Shown here piece by piece: positions 40,615 through 49,367 of a DNA stretch of 64,000 bases; within the stretch, counting starts at the first letter, position 1; each line of letters starts with the position of its first letter. The notes under the pieces are model-generated. The model saw only the letters and a list, made by a program, of their open reading frames with translations, did no database searches and was not told where the DNA came from. Origin of the DNA: Candidatus Leptofilum gracile (GTDB taxonomy: Bacteria > Chloroflexota > Anaerolineae > Promineifilales > Promineifilaceae); the NCBI GenBank assembly GCA_016713825.1, contig JADJOJ010000001.1, forward strand, positions 558,001-622,000, read 5' to 3'. A program made the translations under genes and the position numbers.

Positions 40615-41288
40615 TTTTGTAGCTGATCTGACAAAAGCTCTTGTAAACGCGGATGCTCCGCATACACGCCGCGATAGTCCGGCGGCAGCAGGGCGGCGAC
40701 GCGGCACATCATTTCGTCGGTGTGCTGCTGTAGGAATTCGTCCTTGTTGTGGCGGGGCAGCGGCGGCACGGTGAGCGGTTCGCCGATGCGAATGGTGATG
40801 TCTAGCCGCTGGAATCGCTTCAGGCGACGGTATACTTCCTTGTCCCAGGTGCCCGTAATCGCCATCGGCAAGACGAGTGCGCCCGTTTTAGCCGCCAGAT
40901 ACGCCGCCCCCGGCTTGCCCGGCTGCATCTGCCCGGTGGCGCTGCGGGTGCCTTCGGGGGCGACGGCGGCAATGCCCCCCGCCTTCAGCCGCTTTTGCAC
41001 CTCGCGCAGGGTGCGAAAATCAGTCGTGTGGCGATCCAGCCAGAGCGCGTCCAAATTACGCGCCACCCAGCGCCAAATCCAATATTTTTGATATTTTTCC
41101 GCCACCATCATGATCACATCTTGCCGGTCAGACAGCACCATCGCCAAAATCGCATCCAGGTGGCCCAGATGGTTGCTCACGGCCAAACACGCGCCGCTTG
41201 GCGGAATCTTGGCCATGTCGTCCCCATCAATCCGGGCAATGATGCGAAAAATGAAGCGGAAAACAAGTCGGAGAATTTTGAGAAACAT
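40599..41288 (-). CDS. plsC: 1-acyl-sn-glycerol-3-phosphate acyltransferase
   Basis: A 229-residue membrane-associated acyltransferase of phospholipid synthesis. An N-terminal hydrophobic helix (MFLKILRLVFRFIFRIIARI) is followed by SNHLGHLDA (the H-x4-D catalytic motif) and VAPEGTRSATGQMQPGKPGAAYLA (E-G-T-R-S acyl-acceptor motif). LPMAITGTWDKEV is the third family block. ATG 41288 follows a TATAAT box ending about 9 bases upstream on the minus strand. Its C-terminal end is encoded by the hairpin at 40548-40614, so the natural tail may have been altered. Confidence 0.92.
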   Translation of the reverse strand: MFLKILRLVFRFIFRIIARIDGDDMAKIPPSGACLAVSNHLGHLDAILAMVLSDRQDVIMMVAEKYQKYWIWRWVARNLDALWLDRHTTDFRTLREVQKRLKAGGIAAVAPEGTRSATGQMQPGKPGAAYLAAKTGALVLPMAITGTWDKEVYRRLKRFQRLDITIRIGEPLTVPPLPRHNKDEFLQQHTDEMMCRVAALLPPDYRGVYAEHPRLQELLSDQLQKEIGD

Positions 41289-41449
41289 AATGGCAAAATT
41301 ATATAGGTTCCCCATTTTGGCACAACCGCACGTAGGGGCGAGGCGGCGGCAAGACCAGATGGTGCGTTTTGTCAAAGATCATTCGCCACCGCCTCGCCCC
41401 TACCTGGGAAGGTGGGTAAACTAGGGCATCTTTGCTGAGGTACCAATGA

Positions 41450-42938
41450 ATGAAGACGCATTTTGATTACATTGTGGTGGGTGGCGGCACGGCGGGCGCG
41501 GTGGTGGCGGCGCGCTTGGCGGAGCGGCCTGGCGTGCGCGTGGCGCTGTTTGAGGCGGGGCCAAGCGACGAAGGCGACGATGCGATTTTGACGCTGCGTA
41601 ACTGGCCCAATTTGCTGCGCACGCCGCTGGATTTTGATTATTTGATTGAGCCACAAGTGCGGGGCAACGGCCGTATCCGGCACGCCCGGGGCAAAATGTT
41701 GGGTGGATGCAGCTCGCACAACTCCTGCATCGCCTTTTGGCCACCCGATGAGGATTTGCGCACCTGGGAAGCCGCCGGAGCAGCCGGGTGGGGGCCAGAT
41801 GACGTACGGCCGTTCATCCAGCGGGTCCAGGAAAAAGTGAATCTGGAATTCCCCGAACCGGTCAACGACCTGGGCCGCGCCTTTTTTGCGGCGGCAGAGC
41901 AAGCGGGCTACCCGGCCCGCGATTTTGGCGGGAACATCAATCAGCCGGGCGTGGGCTGGTTTATGCTCAACAAGCTGGGCGGGGTGCGCCACTCCAGCTC
42001 CGTGGCCTATTTGCATCCGCTGGCGCAGTGGGACGGCCGTATCACCTTTTTCACCAACTGTTTTGTGCAGCGCGTGCTGCTAAACGGGCCGTCGCGCCAT
42101 CGGCGTGCAAACGGCCGATGGCCCCGTCTACGCCGAGCGCGAACTGATTTTGAGCTGCGGTGCGTTCGACACGCCCAAACTGCTGCTGCTCTCTGGCATC
42201 GGCCCGGCAGAGCATTTGCGCGAAATGGAAATAGACGTGCAGCACCACCTGCCCGGCGTGGGCCAGAACTTGCTGGATCATCCCGAAGGGGTGGTCAATT
42301 GGGAAGCAGCTTGCCCCGTGCCGCCGCAGACAACGCAGCTGTGGGAGCTGGGGCTGTTTGCCCACACCCAGCCGGGACTGAACGCGCCCGATCTGATGTT
42401 CCACTTTGGCACGGAGCCGTTCGACATGAACACCGTGCCGGAAGGGTACCCGACGACGACCAACGGCTTTGCCCTGACACCCAACGTCGCCCGCGCCAAA
42501 AGCCAGGGCACGGTGCGGCTGCGTTCGGCCAACCCGGCCGACCCGCCGCGCATCGACTTCCGCTACTTCACCGACCCGGCGGGGCACGACGAGCGGGTGA
42601 TGGTGGCAGGCGTGAAGCTGGCCCGCGAGCTGGCGCAGCAGCCTGCGCTCAAAGCATGGATCGCCCGCGAACTGTCGCCGGGGCCAGAGGTGCAGTCTGA
42701 CGCCGAAATTTCTGAATACGTGCGGCGGACGGCCAACACGGTGTACCATCCGGCGGGCACCTGCAAAATGGGGGCGGTGGGGGATGAAACGGCCGTTGTC
42801 GATCCCCACCTGCGCCTCATCGGCCTGGACAACCTGCGCATCGCCGACGCCTCCATCTTCCCCACCATGATTGGGGTGAACCCGAATTTGAGTTGTTTTG
42901 TGATTGGGGAACGGTGTGCGGATTTTGTGATCAAGTAA
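41450..42938 (+). CDS. GMC-family FAD oxidoreductase, with a frameshift
   Basis: About 495 residues when read across one extra base at 42086-42088. The first part carries the FAD motif VVGGGTAGAVVAARLAE and GGCSSHNSCIAFWP; the second carries LSCGAFDTPKLLLLSGIGP, GQNLLDHPE and HPAGTCKMG with VVDPHLRLIGLDNLRIADAS. These are all GMC (choline/glucose oxidase-like) blocks. The break sits in AACGGGCCGTCG, which without one G would be the window-wide AACGGCCGT palindrome, so an error at that palindrome is likely. The substrate is an alcohol, choline being plausible given the betaine importer immediately downstream. Confidence 0.88.
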
Positions 42939-42994
42939 ACAAGTGTCAAGTGTTCAGGTAACATGGCACTTGAACACCTGAACAGTTGAACACC
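42938..42994. repeat. Tandem-word hairpin, AAGTGTCAAGTGTTCAGG family
   Basis: ACAAGTGTCAAGTGTTCAGG on the left, CACTTGAACACCTGAACAGT-TGAACACC on the right, directly after the GMC stop codon. Confidence 0.85.
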
Positions 42995-43009
42995 GTTTAA
43001 GGATTTTTC

Positions 43010-44041
43010 ATGACCAAACCACAATTCACCATCTCCTGCCGCAAGGTTTGGAAGATTTTTGGGCCGAATCCGGGTGCGGTACGGCCGTTGCTCGATCAAG
43101 GCCTGTCACGGGCAGAGATTTTGGCGCAGACGGGGCACGTCATCGCCGTGCGGGATGTCTCCTTTGACGTGCGCGCCGGGGAGATTTTTGTGGTGATGGG
43201 GCTGTCGGGCAGCGGGAAATCGACGCTGATTCGCTGCCTGTCGCGCCTCATCGAACCGACCGAGGGCGAAATTGTGGTGAATGGCCAAAACGTGGTCGAT
43301 TTTGACGCCGCCCAGCTGCGCGAACTGCGCCGCCACAAGATGAGCATGGTGTTTCAGCGCTTTGGCCTGTTCCCCCACCGCACCATTTTAGACAACGTGG
43401 CCTATGGCCTGGAAATCCAGGGGCTCAAAAAAGAGCAGCGACACGCCCAGGCGCGGCAGGTTTTGGAGATGGTGGGGCTAAAAAGCTGGGAAAACTACTA
43501 TCCGCATGAGCTGAGCGGCGGGATGCAGCAGCGCGTTGGTTTGGCCCGCGCTTTGGCCGTTGACCCGGAAATTCTGCTGTGCGATGAGCCGTTCAGCGCC
43601 CTGGATCCGCTCATCCGCCGGGAGATGCAGGATGAGCTGCTGCGGCTGCAAAAAACGCTGAACAAGACGATTGTGTTCATCACCCACGACTTTTTAGAGG
43701 CGCTGAAGCTGGGCCACCACATCGCCATCATGAAAGATGGCGAGATTGTGCAGCTGGGCAGGCCAGAGGAAATTGTGGCCCATCCGGTAAACGATTACGT
43801 GCGGGAATTCACCCGCGATGTGCCCCGCATCAAGATCATCACCGCCAAAACGATTATGACGGTGGCGGCCACGGATGCGGGCGGCAACCACGTAACCGTC
43901 CACGCCGACACCACGCTGGAGAAGCTGATTGGGCTAACGGCCGTTTCCCCCGATGCCCTGGCCGTTTTAGACGATACAGGCTGCGTGATTGGCATGGTAG
44001 ACAGGACGGCCGTCTTGCAGGCGCTGTCGGAGGGTAATTGA
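43010..44041 (+). CDS. proV: Glycine betaine/proline ABC importer ATPase
   Basis: A 343-residue ATPase with CBS-like tail. The N-terminal WKIFGPNPGAVRPLLDQGLSRAEILAQTGHVIAVRDVSFDVRAGEIFVVMGLSGSGKSTLIRC is diagnostic of ProV/OpuAA, with Walker A GLSGSGKS. The signature is LSGGMQQRVGLARALA and Walker B ILLCDEPFSALDP. Residues after about 275 (KIITAKTIMTVAATDAGGNHVTVHADTTLEKLIGLTA) form a short CBS-type regulatory domain. It leads the osmoprotectant importer with the ProW-like permease; the binding protein lies 3 kb downstream on the other strand. Confidence 0.93.
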   Translation: MTKPQFTISCRKVWKIFGPNPGAVRPLLDQGLSRAEILAQTGHVIAVRDVSFDVRAGEIFVVMGLSGSGKSTLIRCLSRLIEPTEGEIVVNGQNVVDFDAAQLRELRRHKMSMVFQRFGLFPHRTILDNVAYGLEIQGLKKEQRHAQARQVLEMVGLKSWENYYPHELSGGMQQRVGLARALAVDPEILLCDEPFSALDPLIRREMQDELLRLQKTLNKTIVFITHDFLEALKLGHHIAIMKDGEIVQLGRPEEIVAHPVNDYVREFTRDVPRIKIITAKTIMTVAATDAGGNHVTVHADTTLEKLIGLTAVSPDALAVLDDTGCVIGMVDRTAVLQALSEGN

Positions 44042-44105
44042 GTAATTGAGTAATTGAGTAATTGATCAAACAAATTACCCAATTACCCAATTACCTAATT
44101 ACCCA
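44033..44105. repeat. Tandem-word hairpin, GGGTAATTGA family
   Basis: GGGTAATTGAGTAATTGAGT-AATTGAGTAATTGA (three to four copies) on the left, AATTACCCAATTACCCAATT-ACCTAATTACCC on the right. It starts in the last codons of proV and ends before the permease. A relative lies at 60769-60833. Confidence 0.88.
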
Positions 44106-44123
44106 ACTCCTTGGGTAATTTTT

Positions 44124-46181
44124 ATGAGTCGAACGATTAAAAACAAACGGCCGTACCTCCTCCTCGGCCTGGGGCTGCTGGTGGCGCTGCTGCTGGTGCA
44201 CCATTTTGTGCTGAACCTGAACCTGTTCCCAGAGGCGTGGGACGTGCGCCTGCGCGAACCGCTGGACGCCTTCAAACAGTGGTCGATTCGTAACCAGACC
44301 ACCCACCCCATCTTCCTCTACTTTTTTGAGCCGATTAGCGACGGCATTGATTTTGCCCTGCGCCGGGCAGAAGCGTTTTTGCTCTGGCTGCCGTGGCCGG
44401 TGCTGGTAACGGCCGTTTTCCTGACAGCGCAAAAAGCAGGCAACCTGCGGCTGGCGCTGCTCACCAGCTTCTGCCTGCTGTTTATGGGGCTGGTGGGACT
44501 GTGGCCAGAAAGCATGCAAACCGTGGCGCTGATGACCGTCTCTGTACTCATCACCCTGCTGATTGGCATACCGCTGGGCATTTGGGCGGGGCGAAATGCC
44601 AGGGTAGAACGGGGATTACGGCCGTTCCTCGACGCCATGCAAACGATGCCCGCCTTCGTCTACTTGCTGCCGCTGGTGCTCTTTTTTAGCTATGGTCGCG
44701 TGCCCAGCGCCATCGCCACCATTATTTATGCCCTGCCACCCGCTATCCGGCTCACCACGCTGGGCATCCGCGAGGTGGACAAGGAGACGGTGGAAGCGGC
44801 CCGCTCATTTGGGGCCACGCCGCGCCAGATTTTGTTCAAGGTGCAGCTGCCGCTGGCCCTGCCGTCCATCATGGCCGGGGTGAACCAGACAATCATGATG
44901 GCGTTGGGCATTGTGGTGATTGCCGCGATTATTGGCGCGGCCGGGCTGGGCGGCATTGTGCTGGATGGTCTGCGCAGCCTGCGCGTGGGGCTGGCGCTGG
45001 AAGCGGGACTGGCCATCGTCTTCCTGGCCGTGCTGCTAGACCGGCTCAGCGAAGCGATTGCCGTGCGCAATCGGACGGGTGTGGTGGTGGCAAACGGCCG
45101 TCTCTTCCCCAAATCCTGGCAAACCAACCGGCTCATCATCCGCCTGGAAGCGAGTCTGGAGTGGCTCTACCAATCCGGCGGCAAGCTATTGGCTAGACTG
45201 GCGGGTCTCAGCCATAGCGACTTTGTGACGCGGCACGCTTACCTTTTTGCCAGCTTGCTGCTGCTCGGGGCACTCATTTGGCTGGGGCGGGCGCTGGAGT
45301 GGACCACCTTCCCCGAGACGTGGCAGCTCAGTTTGCAGGACCCGGTGGATACGGCCGTTCTGTGGGTGCGCGACAATTGGTTTGAGTTTGAGTGGGGGCC
45401 GTTTTTGCTGGGAACACGGCCGTTTAGCAACTTTGTCATCCTCAACCTGCTTGATCCCATCGATGCCTTCTTCCAGGAATTTCTCTCCTGGCCGGCGCTG
45501 ATTGTGGGCGTGGCCCTGCTGGGCTACTGGGCGGCTGGCTGGCGGCTGGCGCTGGGTGGGGCGGCGGTGCTGTTTGGCCTGGGGCTGCTGGGCATGTGGG
45601 AGCTGGCGTTGGTAACGCTGAGCCAGGTCATCGTCGCCGTCTTCTTTTCGCTGATTATTGCCCTGCCGCTGGGGGTGTGGGCGGCGAAGAGTGATAGGGT
45701 AACGGCCGTTTTACGCCCCATCCTCGACTTTTTGCAAACCATTCCTGCCTTCGTCTACCTGGTGCCGGTGGTGATGCTGTTCAACGTCGGCCGCGTGCCG
45801 GGCATCATGGCCTCGGTGCTGTACGCCCTGCCCCCCGCCATTCGCCTGACCAATTTGGGCATCCGCCAGGCCAGCCCAGAGGCGGTGGAAGCGGCCCTGG
45901 CGTTTGGCTCCACCAGCCGCCAACTGCTGTTCAAAGTGCAGCTGCCCCTGGCGCTGCCGTCCATCATGACCGGCATCAACCAGACAGTGATGATGGTGCT
46001 GGCGATGGTGGTGGTAGCGGGCATGGTTGGCGGTGCCGGGCTGGGGCTGGAAGCGGTCAATGGTCTGTTTCGCAACCAGCTCGGCCAGGGCATCGAGGCC
46101 GGTCTGGCCATTGTCATTTTGGCCGTGGTGATTGATCGGCTGCTGTTGGCCAGCGCGGCACGGACATCGGTGGGTCGGTGA
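44124..46181 (+). CDS. proW: Glycine betaine/proline permease, two fused ProW modules
   Basis: A 685-residue membrane protein made of two similar BPD_transp_1 permease modules. The first module has the coupling loop SFGATPRQILFKVQLPLALPSIMAGVNQTIMMALGIVVIAAIIGAAGLG. The second repeats it as AFGSTSRQLLFKVQLPLALPSIMTGINQTVMMVLAMVVVAGMVGGAGLG. A linker (about residues 300-380) with KSWQTNRLIIRLEASLEWLYQSGGKLLARL joins them. Ordinary ProW is about 300-350 residues and works as a homodimer; here the dimer is encoded as one chain. Such fusions occur in other taxa. ATG 44124 follows TTTTT-type sequence just after the hairpin. Confidence 0.92.
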   Translation: MSRTIKNKRPYLLLGLGLLVALLLVHHFVLNLNLFPEAWDVRLREPLDAFKQWSIRNQTTHPIFLYFFEPISDGIDFALRRAEAFLLWLPWPVLVTAVFLTAQKAGNLRLALLTSFCLLFMGLVGLWPESMQTVALMTVSVLITLLIGIPLGIWAGRNARVERGLRPFLDAMQTMPAFVYLLPLVLFFSYGRVPSAIATIIYALPPAIRLTTLGIREVDKETVEAARSFGATPRQILFKVQLPLALPSIMAGVNQTIMMALGIVVIAAIIGAAGLGGIVLDGLRSLRVGLALEAGLAIVFLAVLLDRLSEAIAVRNRTGVVVANGRLFPKSWQTNRLIIRLEASLEWLYQSGGKLLARLAGLSHSDFVTRHAYLFASLLLLGALIWLGRALEWTTFPETWQLSLQDPVDTAVLWVRDNWFEFEWGPFLLGTRPFSNFVILNLLDPIDAFFQEFLSWPALIVGVALLGYWAAGWRLALGGAAVLFGLGLLGMWELALVTLSQVIVAVFFSLIIALPLGVWAAKSDRVTAVLRPILDFLQTIPAFVYLVPVVMLFNVGRVPGIMASVLYALPPAIRLTNLGIRQASPEAVEAALAFGSTSRQLLFKVQLPLALPSIMTGINQTVMMVLAMVVVAGMVGGAGLGLEAVNGLFRNQLGQGIEAGLAIVILAVVIDRLLLASAARTSVGR

Positions 46182-46241
46182 ACGGTGGTCGGTATTCGGT
46201 TTACCGATTACCGATTACGGATTACCGATTACGGATTACCG
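46175..46241. repeat. Tandem-word hairpin, GTAATCGG family
   Basis: GGTGAACGGTGGTCGGTATT-CGG on the left; ACCGATTACCGATTACGGAT-TACCGATTACGGATTACC on the right. It lies between convergent genes and includes the stop codon region of the ModB-like gene. Confidence 0.85.
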
Positions 46242-47057
46242 CTCCTCCCCGTCCAACCCCGTCAGCCAGCGTGTGACGCCAAAAGCCACCACCGCCAACC
46301 CCAGCAAAATGAGCGCGGTGATGAAGGTAATGCGCAAGTCGCGCTCCAGCGAGGCGTAGACCAGCAGCGGCATCGTCTGGGTACTGCCTTGCAGGTTCCC
46401 GGCAAACAAGATCGTCGCGCCAAACTCCCCCAGCGCCCGCGCCCAGCTCAAAATCAGCCCCGCCAGCAGCCCATTCCGGCTGAGCGGCAGCATGATGTGG
46501 CGAAAGATTTGCCAGCGATTGGCGCCGTCTACGGCGGCGGCATCTTCAAATTCGCGGGGCAGGGCGGCAAAGCGGCTTTGGGCGGCGCGAATGTAAAACG
46601 GGGAGGCGACGAAGATTTGGGCCAGGACAACGGCCGTTCCCGAAAACGTAATCGTAATCCCCAGCTCTGCCAAGGGCAGCCCCAGCAGCCCCCGCCGCCC
46701 AAACACCGCCAGCAGCCCCAGCCCGGCCACCACCGGCGGCATCACAATCGGCAATTCAATGAAGACGGTGAGCAGCCGCTTGCCGGGCAGCGGGTAACGG
46801 GCCAGCACATACGCCAGCGGCGTCCCCAGCAGGATGATGAGCAGCACGCTGACGGCGGTGGTAGACAAGCTGAGCAGGATGGCGCTGACGAGGCTGCTTT
46901 GGTCGAGAACGGCCGTACCTGGCAAACTAAACGCCCGCCACACCAGCCCCACCAGCGGCAAGATGAGAAACAGGGACATGAAGGTGGCGAGAACGGCCGT
47001 CACCCACCCCACCCATCGCGCCGAACCAGAATTTTCTGCTTGTCGCCCCACAGTCAT
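46236..47057 (-). CDS. ABC importer permease of molybdate/sulfate (ModB/CysT) type
   Basis: A 273-residue permease with six segments. SLSTTAVSVLLIILLGTPLAYVLARYPLPGKRLLTVFIELPIVMPPVVAGLGLLAVFGRRGLLG and the coupling loop AAAVDGANRWQIFRHIMLPLSRNGLLAGLILSWARALGEFGATILFAGN are close to ModB (EAA-like AAAxDGA..P). Neither a ModA binding protein nor a ModC ATPase is in the window. It lies between the betaine permease and its binding protein on the minus strand, as does proX. It probably moves molybdate, tungstate or another oxyanion using distant partners, or it was displaced from its operon. Its frame ends in the hairpin at 46175-46241. Confidence 0.83.
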   Translation of the reverse strand: MTVGRQAENSGSARWVGWVTAVLATFMSLFLILPLVGLVWRAFSLPGTAVLDQSSLVSAILLSLSTTAVSVLLIILLGTPLAYVLARYPLPGKRLLTVFIELPIVMPPVVAGLGLLAVFGRRGLLGLPLAELGITITFSGTAVVLAQIFVASPFYIRAAQSRFAALPREFEDAAAVDGANRWQIFRHIMLPLSRNGLLAGLILSWARALGEFGATILFAGNLQGSTQTMPLLVYASLERDLRITFITALILLGLAVVAFGVTRWLTGLDGEER

Positions 47058-47079
47058 TTACAAACACGCATCCTATTTT

Positions 47080-47142
47080 TTGCCACAGAGCGCACAGAGG
47101 AAAAAGAGAAAAACTCTAAAATCTCTGTGCCCTCTGTGGCAA
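47080..47142. repeat. 20-bp hairpin, TTGCCACAGAGCGCACAGAG
   Basis: TTGCCACAGAGCGCACAGAG (47080-47099) and CTCTGTGCCCTCTGTGGCAA (47123-47142), one mismatch region. It lies between the ModB-like gene start and the proX terminator. Confidence 0.8.
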
Positions 47143-47156
47143 ATTCTTCATCACAA

Positions 47157-47193
47157 CAAAAAAGCGGGTTCTTGCCAGAGCAGCAACCCGCTT
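47157..47193 (-). terminator. Intrinsic terminator downstream of proX
   Basis: On the minus strand AAGCGGGTT (47185-47193), a 14-base loop, AACCCGCTT (47162-47170) and then a run of T. A 9-bp perfect stem placed 51 bases after the proX stop makes this the clearest terminator in the window. Confidence 0.82.
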
Positions 47194-47243
47194 CATTTTC
47201 GGTTCAATTGTCCGCAAAAAAGCGAACGATTCAAGCTAATTTT

Positions 47244-48248
47244 TTACGGCAGCCAGGCGCGCCACACATCCTCGTTGGCATCAATCCACGCCTGGGCGGC
47301 ATCTTCCACCGACTGGCCGTCAATTTCCACAGCGGCAATCATATCGATCTGAGCTTCGGTGCTGTAGCTCATGTTAGAAAGCAGCGTGTGGGCATCCGGA
47401 GCCGCTTCAGCCAGGCCAGACCAGAAGATTTTGAACAGATCATCGCCAGGATAGTCGCAATCGACGCCGCCAGAATCGGCCGTGGCGTAGCAGTCGTCGC
47501 TGTAGGCAGGCAGCTCGACGCGGGCCAGATCATATTTGGCATGGATGGAATGGGGCGTCCAGAAGTAGAACAGCACCGGTTCCTCACGGCTGTAGGCGGT
47601 GTCTAGCTGGGCCAGAATCGCTTCTTCAGACCCGGCAAAGACCACTTCAAACGGCATTCCCAAATTGGCAATGATGTCGCTGTCGTACTGCACAAAACTG
47701 GGGTCGCCGCCCAGGAATTGGCCAGCGTCGCCCGTTTCGGCCGTGGCAAAGAGCGCTGCGGCATCGGCGCTGGTAAACCCTTCCCAGGTGGCCAATTCCG
47801 GATTACTCTCCAGCAGATAGCTGGGCATGTACCAGCCAATGCGCCCCACGGGGCCAAGCTGCCCGCCGTTTTCCACCGTGCCTGCACCGTCAATGTACTC
47901 GGCAACGTTGGCGGCGTGGCCAGAGGGCCACACTTCCAGGCTGGCATGGGCATCGCCAGCGGCCAGGGCGGGCCATTGGGCATTTTCATCCAGGGAGATA
48001 ACTTCCACGGTGTAGCCCAGCTCATTTTCGAGTAAATTTTTGGCCACCGCCACGTTCAGCTCGGAGGCTGACCAGGAGTTTTCGATCAAAATGAGGGTCA
48101 TTTTTTCTTCGGCCGAGGTGGATTCTTCACTGGTGCTGGCATCATCTGTTTCAGCAGCGGGTTCAGCGTCATCAGAGCCACAGGCCACCAACAGCAGGCC
48201 AGCCAGCAGTAAGAGCAGCCAACTTCCTAACTTCCAATTGATTTTCAT
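47244..48248 (-). CDS. proX: Glycine betaine-binding lipoprotein
   Basis: A 334-residue lipoprotein of the OpuAC/ProX family. Signal LGSWLLLLLAGLLLVACGS has lipobox LVAC, followed by an acidic Ser/Thr/Glu linker of about 30 residues. LILIENSWSASELNVAVAKNLLENELGYTVEVISL and IGWYMPSYLLESNP are family blocks; aromatic residues in W-x-x-Y..W are likely betaine contacts. PHSIHAKYDLARVELPAYSDDCYAT fits ProX. ATG 48248 has GGAAGGAG 6 bases upstream. Transcribed opposite to proV-proW and separated by the ModB-like gene, so expression must be set independently. A strong terminator follows. Confidence 0.93.
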   Translation of the reverse strand: MKINWKLGSWLLLLLAGLLLVACGSDDAEPAAETDDASTSEESTSAEEKMTLILIENSWSASELNVAVAKNLLENELGYTVEVISLDENAQWPALAAGDAHASLEVWPSGHAANVAEYIDGAGTVENGGQLGPVGRIGWYMPSYLLESNPELATWEGFTSADAAALFATAETGDAGQFLGGDPSFVQYDSDIIANLGMPFEVVFAGSEEAILAQLDTAYSREEPVLFYFWTPHSIHAKYDLARVELPAYSDDCYATADSGGVDCDYPGDDLFKIFWSGLAEAAPDAHTLLSNMSYSTEAQIDMIAAVEIDGQSVEDAAQAWIDANEDVWRAWLP

Positions 48249-48508
48249 ATTTTTCTCCTTCCTCGCTAAATTTGGTAAGTCATTGTGGAGTATAGCAGTC
48301 AAGAACTTGAGGGGCGAAAAAATGGATGGTGGGGAAACGGCCGTCTTTCCTCTACAATTCCTGTCAACTGAAGAGCAAATCCGCCTTTATGAGCGCCAGA
48401 TGAGAACGCCGCGCTCTTTGTCATCCTCGCCCCACCTTCGCCGACGTTTTTATAGAGCGGCACATCATTGCCGCCGTTTAGCAATTTATGACCCAAAAGG
48501 AGCTTGTG

Positions 48509-48961
48509 ATGACCCAAAGTAAAAGCAAAACCGCAAAGTCCGATGGCTTTACCGACGCAGAAAAAGCCGCCATGCAGGAGCGCGCCAAGGAGCTAAAATC
48601 AGAAAAACGCAGCAAGAAAAAAGCAGACGGGGAAAGCGATTTGCTGGCCAAAGTTGCCGAAATGCCCGAAACGGATCGGGCCATTGCCACCCGGCTGCAT
48701 GAGATCATGAAAGCCAACGCGCCCGGCCTAACGCCCAAAACCTGGTATGGCATGCCCGCCTACGCCAATGAAGACGGCAAGGTGGTTTGCTTCTTCCAAA
48801 GCGCGGCCAAGTTCAACGCGCGATACGCCACGTTCGGCTTCCAGGACACGGCCAATCTGGATGACGGCAGCATGTGGGCCACCTCCTTTGCCGTGAAGGA
48901 ACTAACCGACAGTGTAGAGGCAACAATCATCGCCCTCGTGCAGCAAGCAGTAAAATTGTAG
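48509..48961 (+). CDS. DUF1801 family protein
   Basis: A 150-residue protein. The second half carries the DUF1801/YdhG-like core: DRAIATRLHEIMKANAPGLTPKTWYGMPAYANEDGKVVCFFQSAAKFNARYATFGFQDTANLDDGSMWATSFAVKELTDSVEATIIALVQQAV. The first 40 residues are charged (DAEKAAMQERAKELKSEKRSKKKADGES). The family includes iron-chaperone-like proteins, but no function is established. ATG 48509 has AAAGGAG upstream. It is followed by the DGPF protein and the ECF42-type sigma factor, a common neighbourhood for these small proteins. Confidence 0.87.
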   Translation: MTQSKSKTAKSDGFTDAEKAAMQERAKELKSEKRSKKKADGESDLLAKVAEMPETDRAIATRLHEIMKANAPGLTPKTWYGMPAYANEDGKVVCFFQSAAKFNARYATFGFQDTANLDDGSMWATSFAVKELTDSVEATIIALVQQAVKL

Positions 48962-48984
48962 GTCGGATTGGCAATCCGACTCAC
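48958..48984. repeat. Dispersed palindrome, GTCGGATTGGCAATCCGAC family, copy 2
   Basis: It lies between the DUF1801 gene, overlapping its last codon, and the YCII gene. Same sequence as 1378-1404 except one base in the 3' flank. Confidence 0.85.
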
Positions 48985-48998
48985 CTACCAAGGAAAAA

Positions 48999-49352
48999 AT
49001 GATGAAATATATGCTTTTAATGTACACCAACGAGACCGAAGCGCCCGATTTTACGCCCGAAGAGCTGCAAGACATTGGCAAAGAGTGGCAGACCTTGTTG
49101 AAGGAGGCCAAAGCCGCCGGGGTGCTGCTGGCCAACAACGGGCTGGCTCCCATTGCCACCGCCACCACCGTGCGCCTGCGTGAAGGCAAAGCGCTGACCG
49201 TGGATGGCCCGTTTGCCGAAACGCATGAGCAGCTGGGCGGATTTTTAATGCTCAACTGCCAGGACCTGGATGAAGCGATCCAGTGGGCCAAAAAGGTACC
49301 TCAGGCGCGGTATGGCTCGGTGGAAATACGGCCGCTCTGGGACCAGGTTTAG
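48999..49352 (+). CDS. DGPF-motif YCII-related protein (ECF42 partner)
   Basis: A 117-residue protein: MKYMLLMYTNETEAPDFTPEELQDIGKEWQTLLKEAKAAGVLL, then the hallmark DGPFAE at residues 69-74, then GGFLMLNCQDLDEAIQWAKKVPQARYGSVEIRPLW. It belongs to the DGPF/YCII domain group that travels with ECF42 sigma factors; its biochemical role is unknown, though a stress-related binding or isomerase-like function is suspected. The gene is 15 bases ahead of the sigma factor. ATG 48999 (and 49002) has AAGGAAAA upstream. Confidence 0.92.
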   Translation: MMKYMLLMYTNETEAPDFTPEELQDIGKEWQTLLKEAKAAGVLLANNGLAPIATATTVRLREGKALTVDGPFAETHEQLGGFLMLNCQDLDEAIQWAKKVPQARYGSVEIRPLWDQV

Positions 49353-49367
49353 CCGCACCCATAAAGG

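Noticed and set aside
48040..48522. Plus-strand open frame across the proX start region
   Set aside because: It is mostly antisense to proX, with no recognisable domain or ribosome site.
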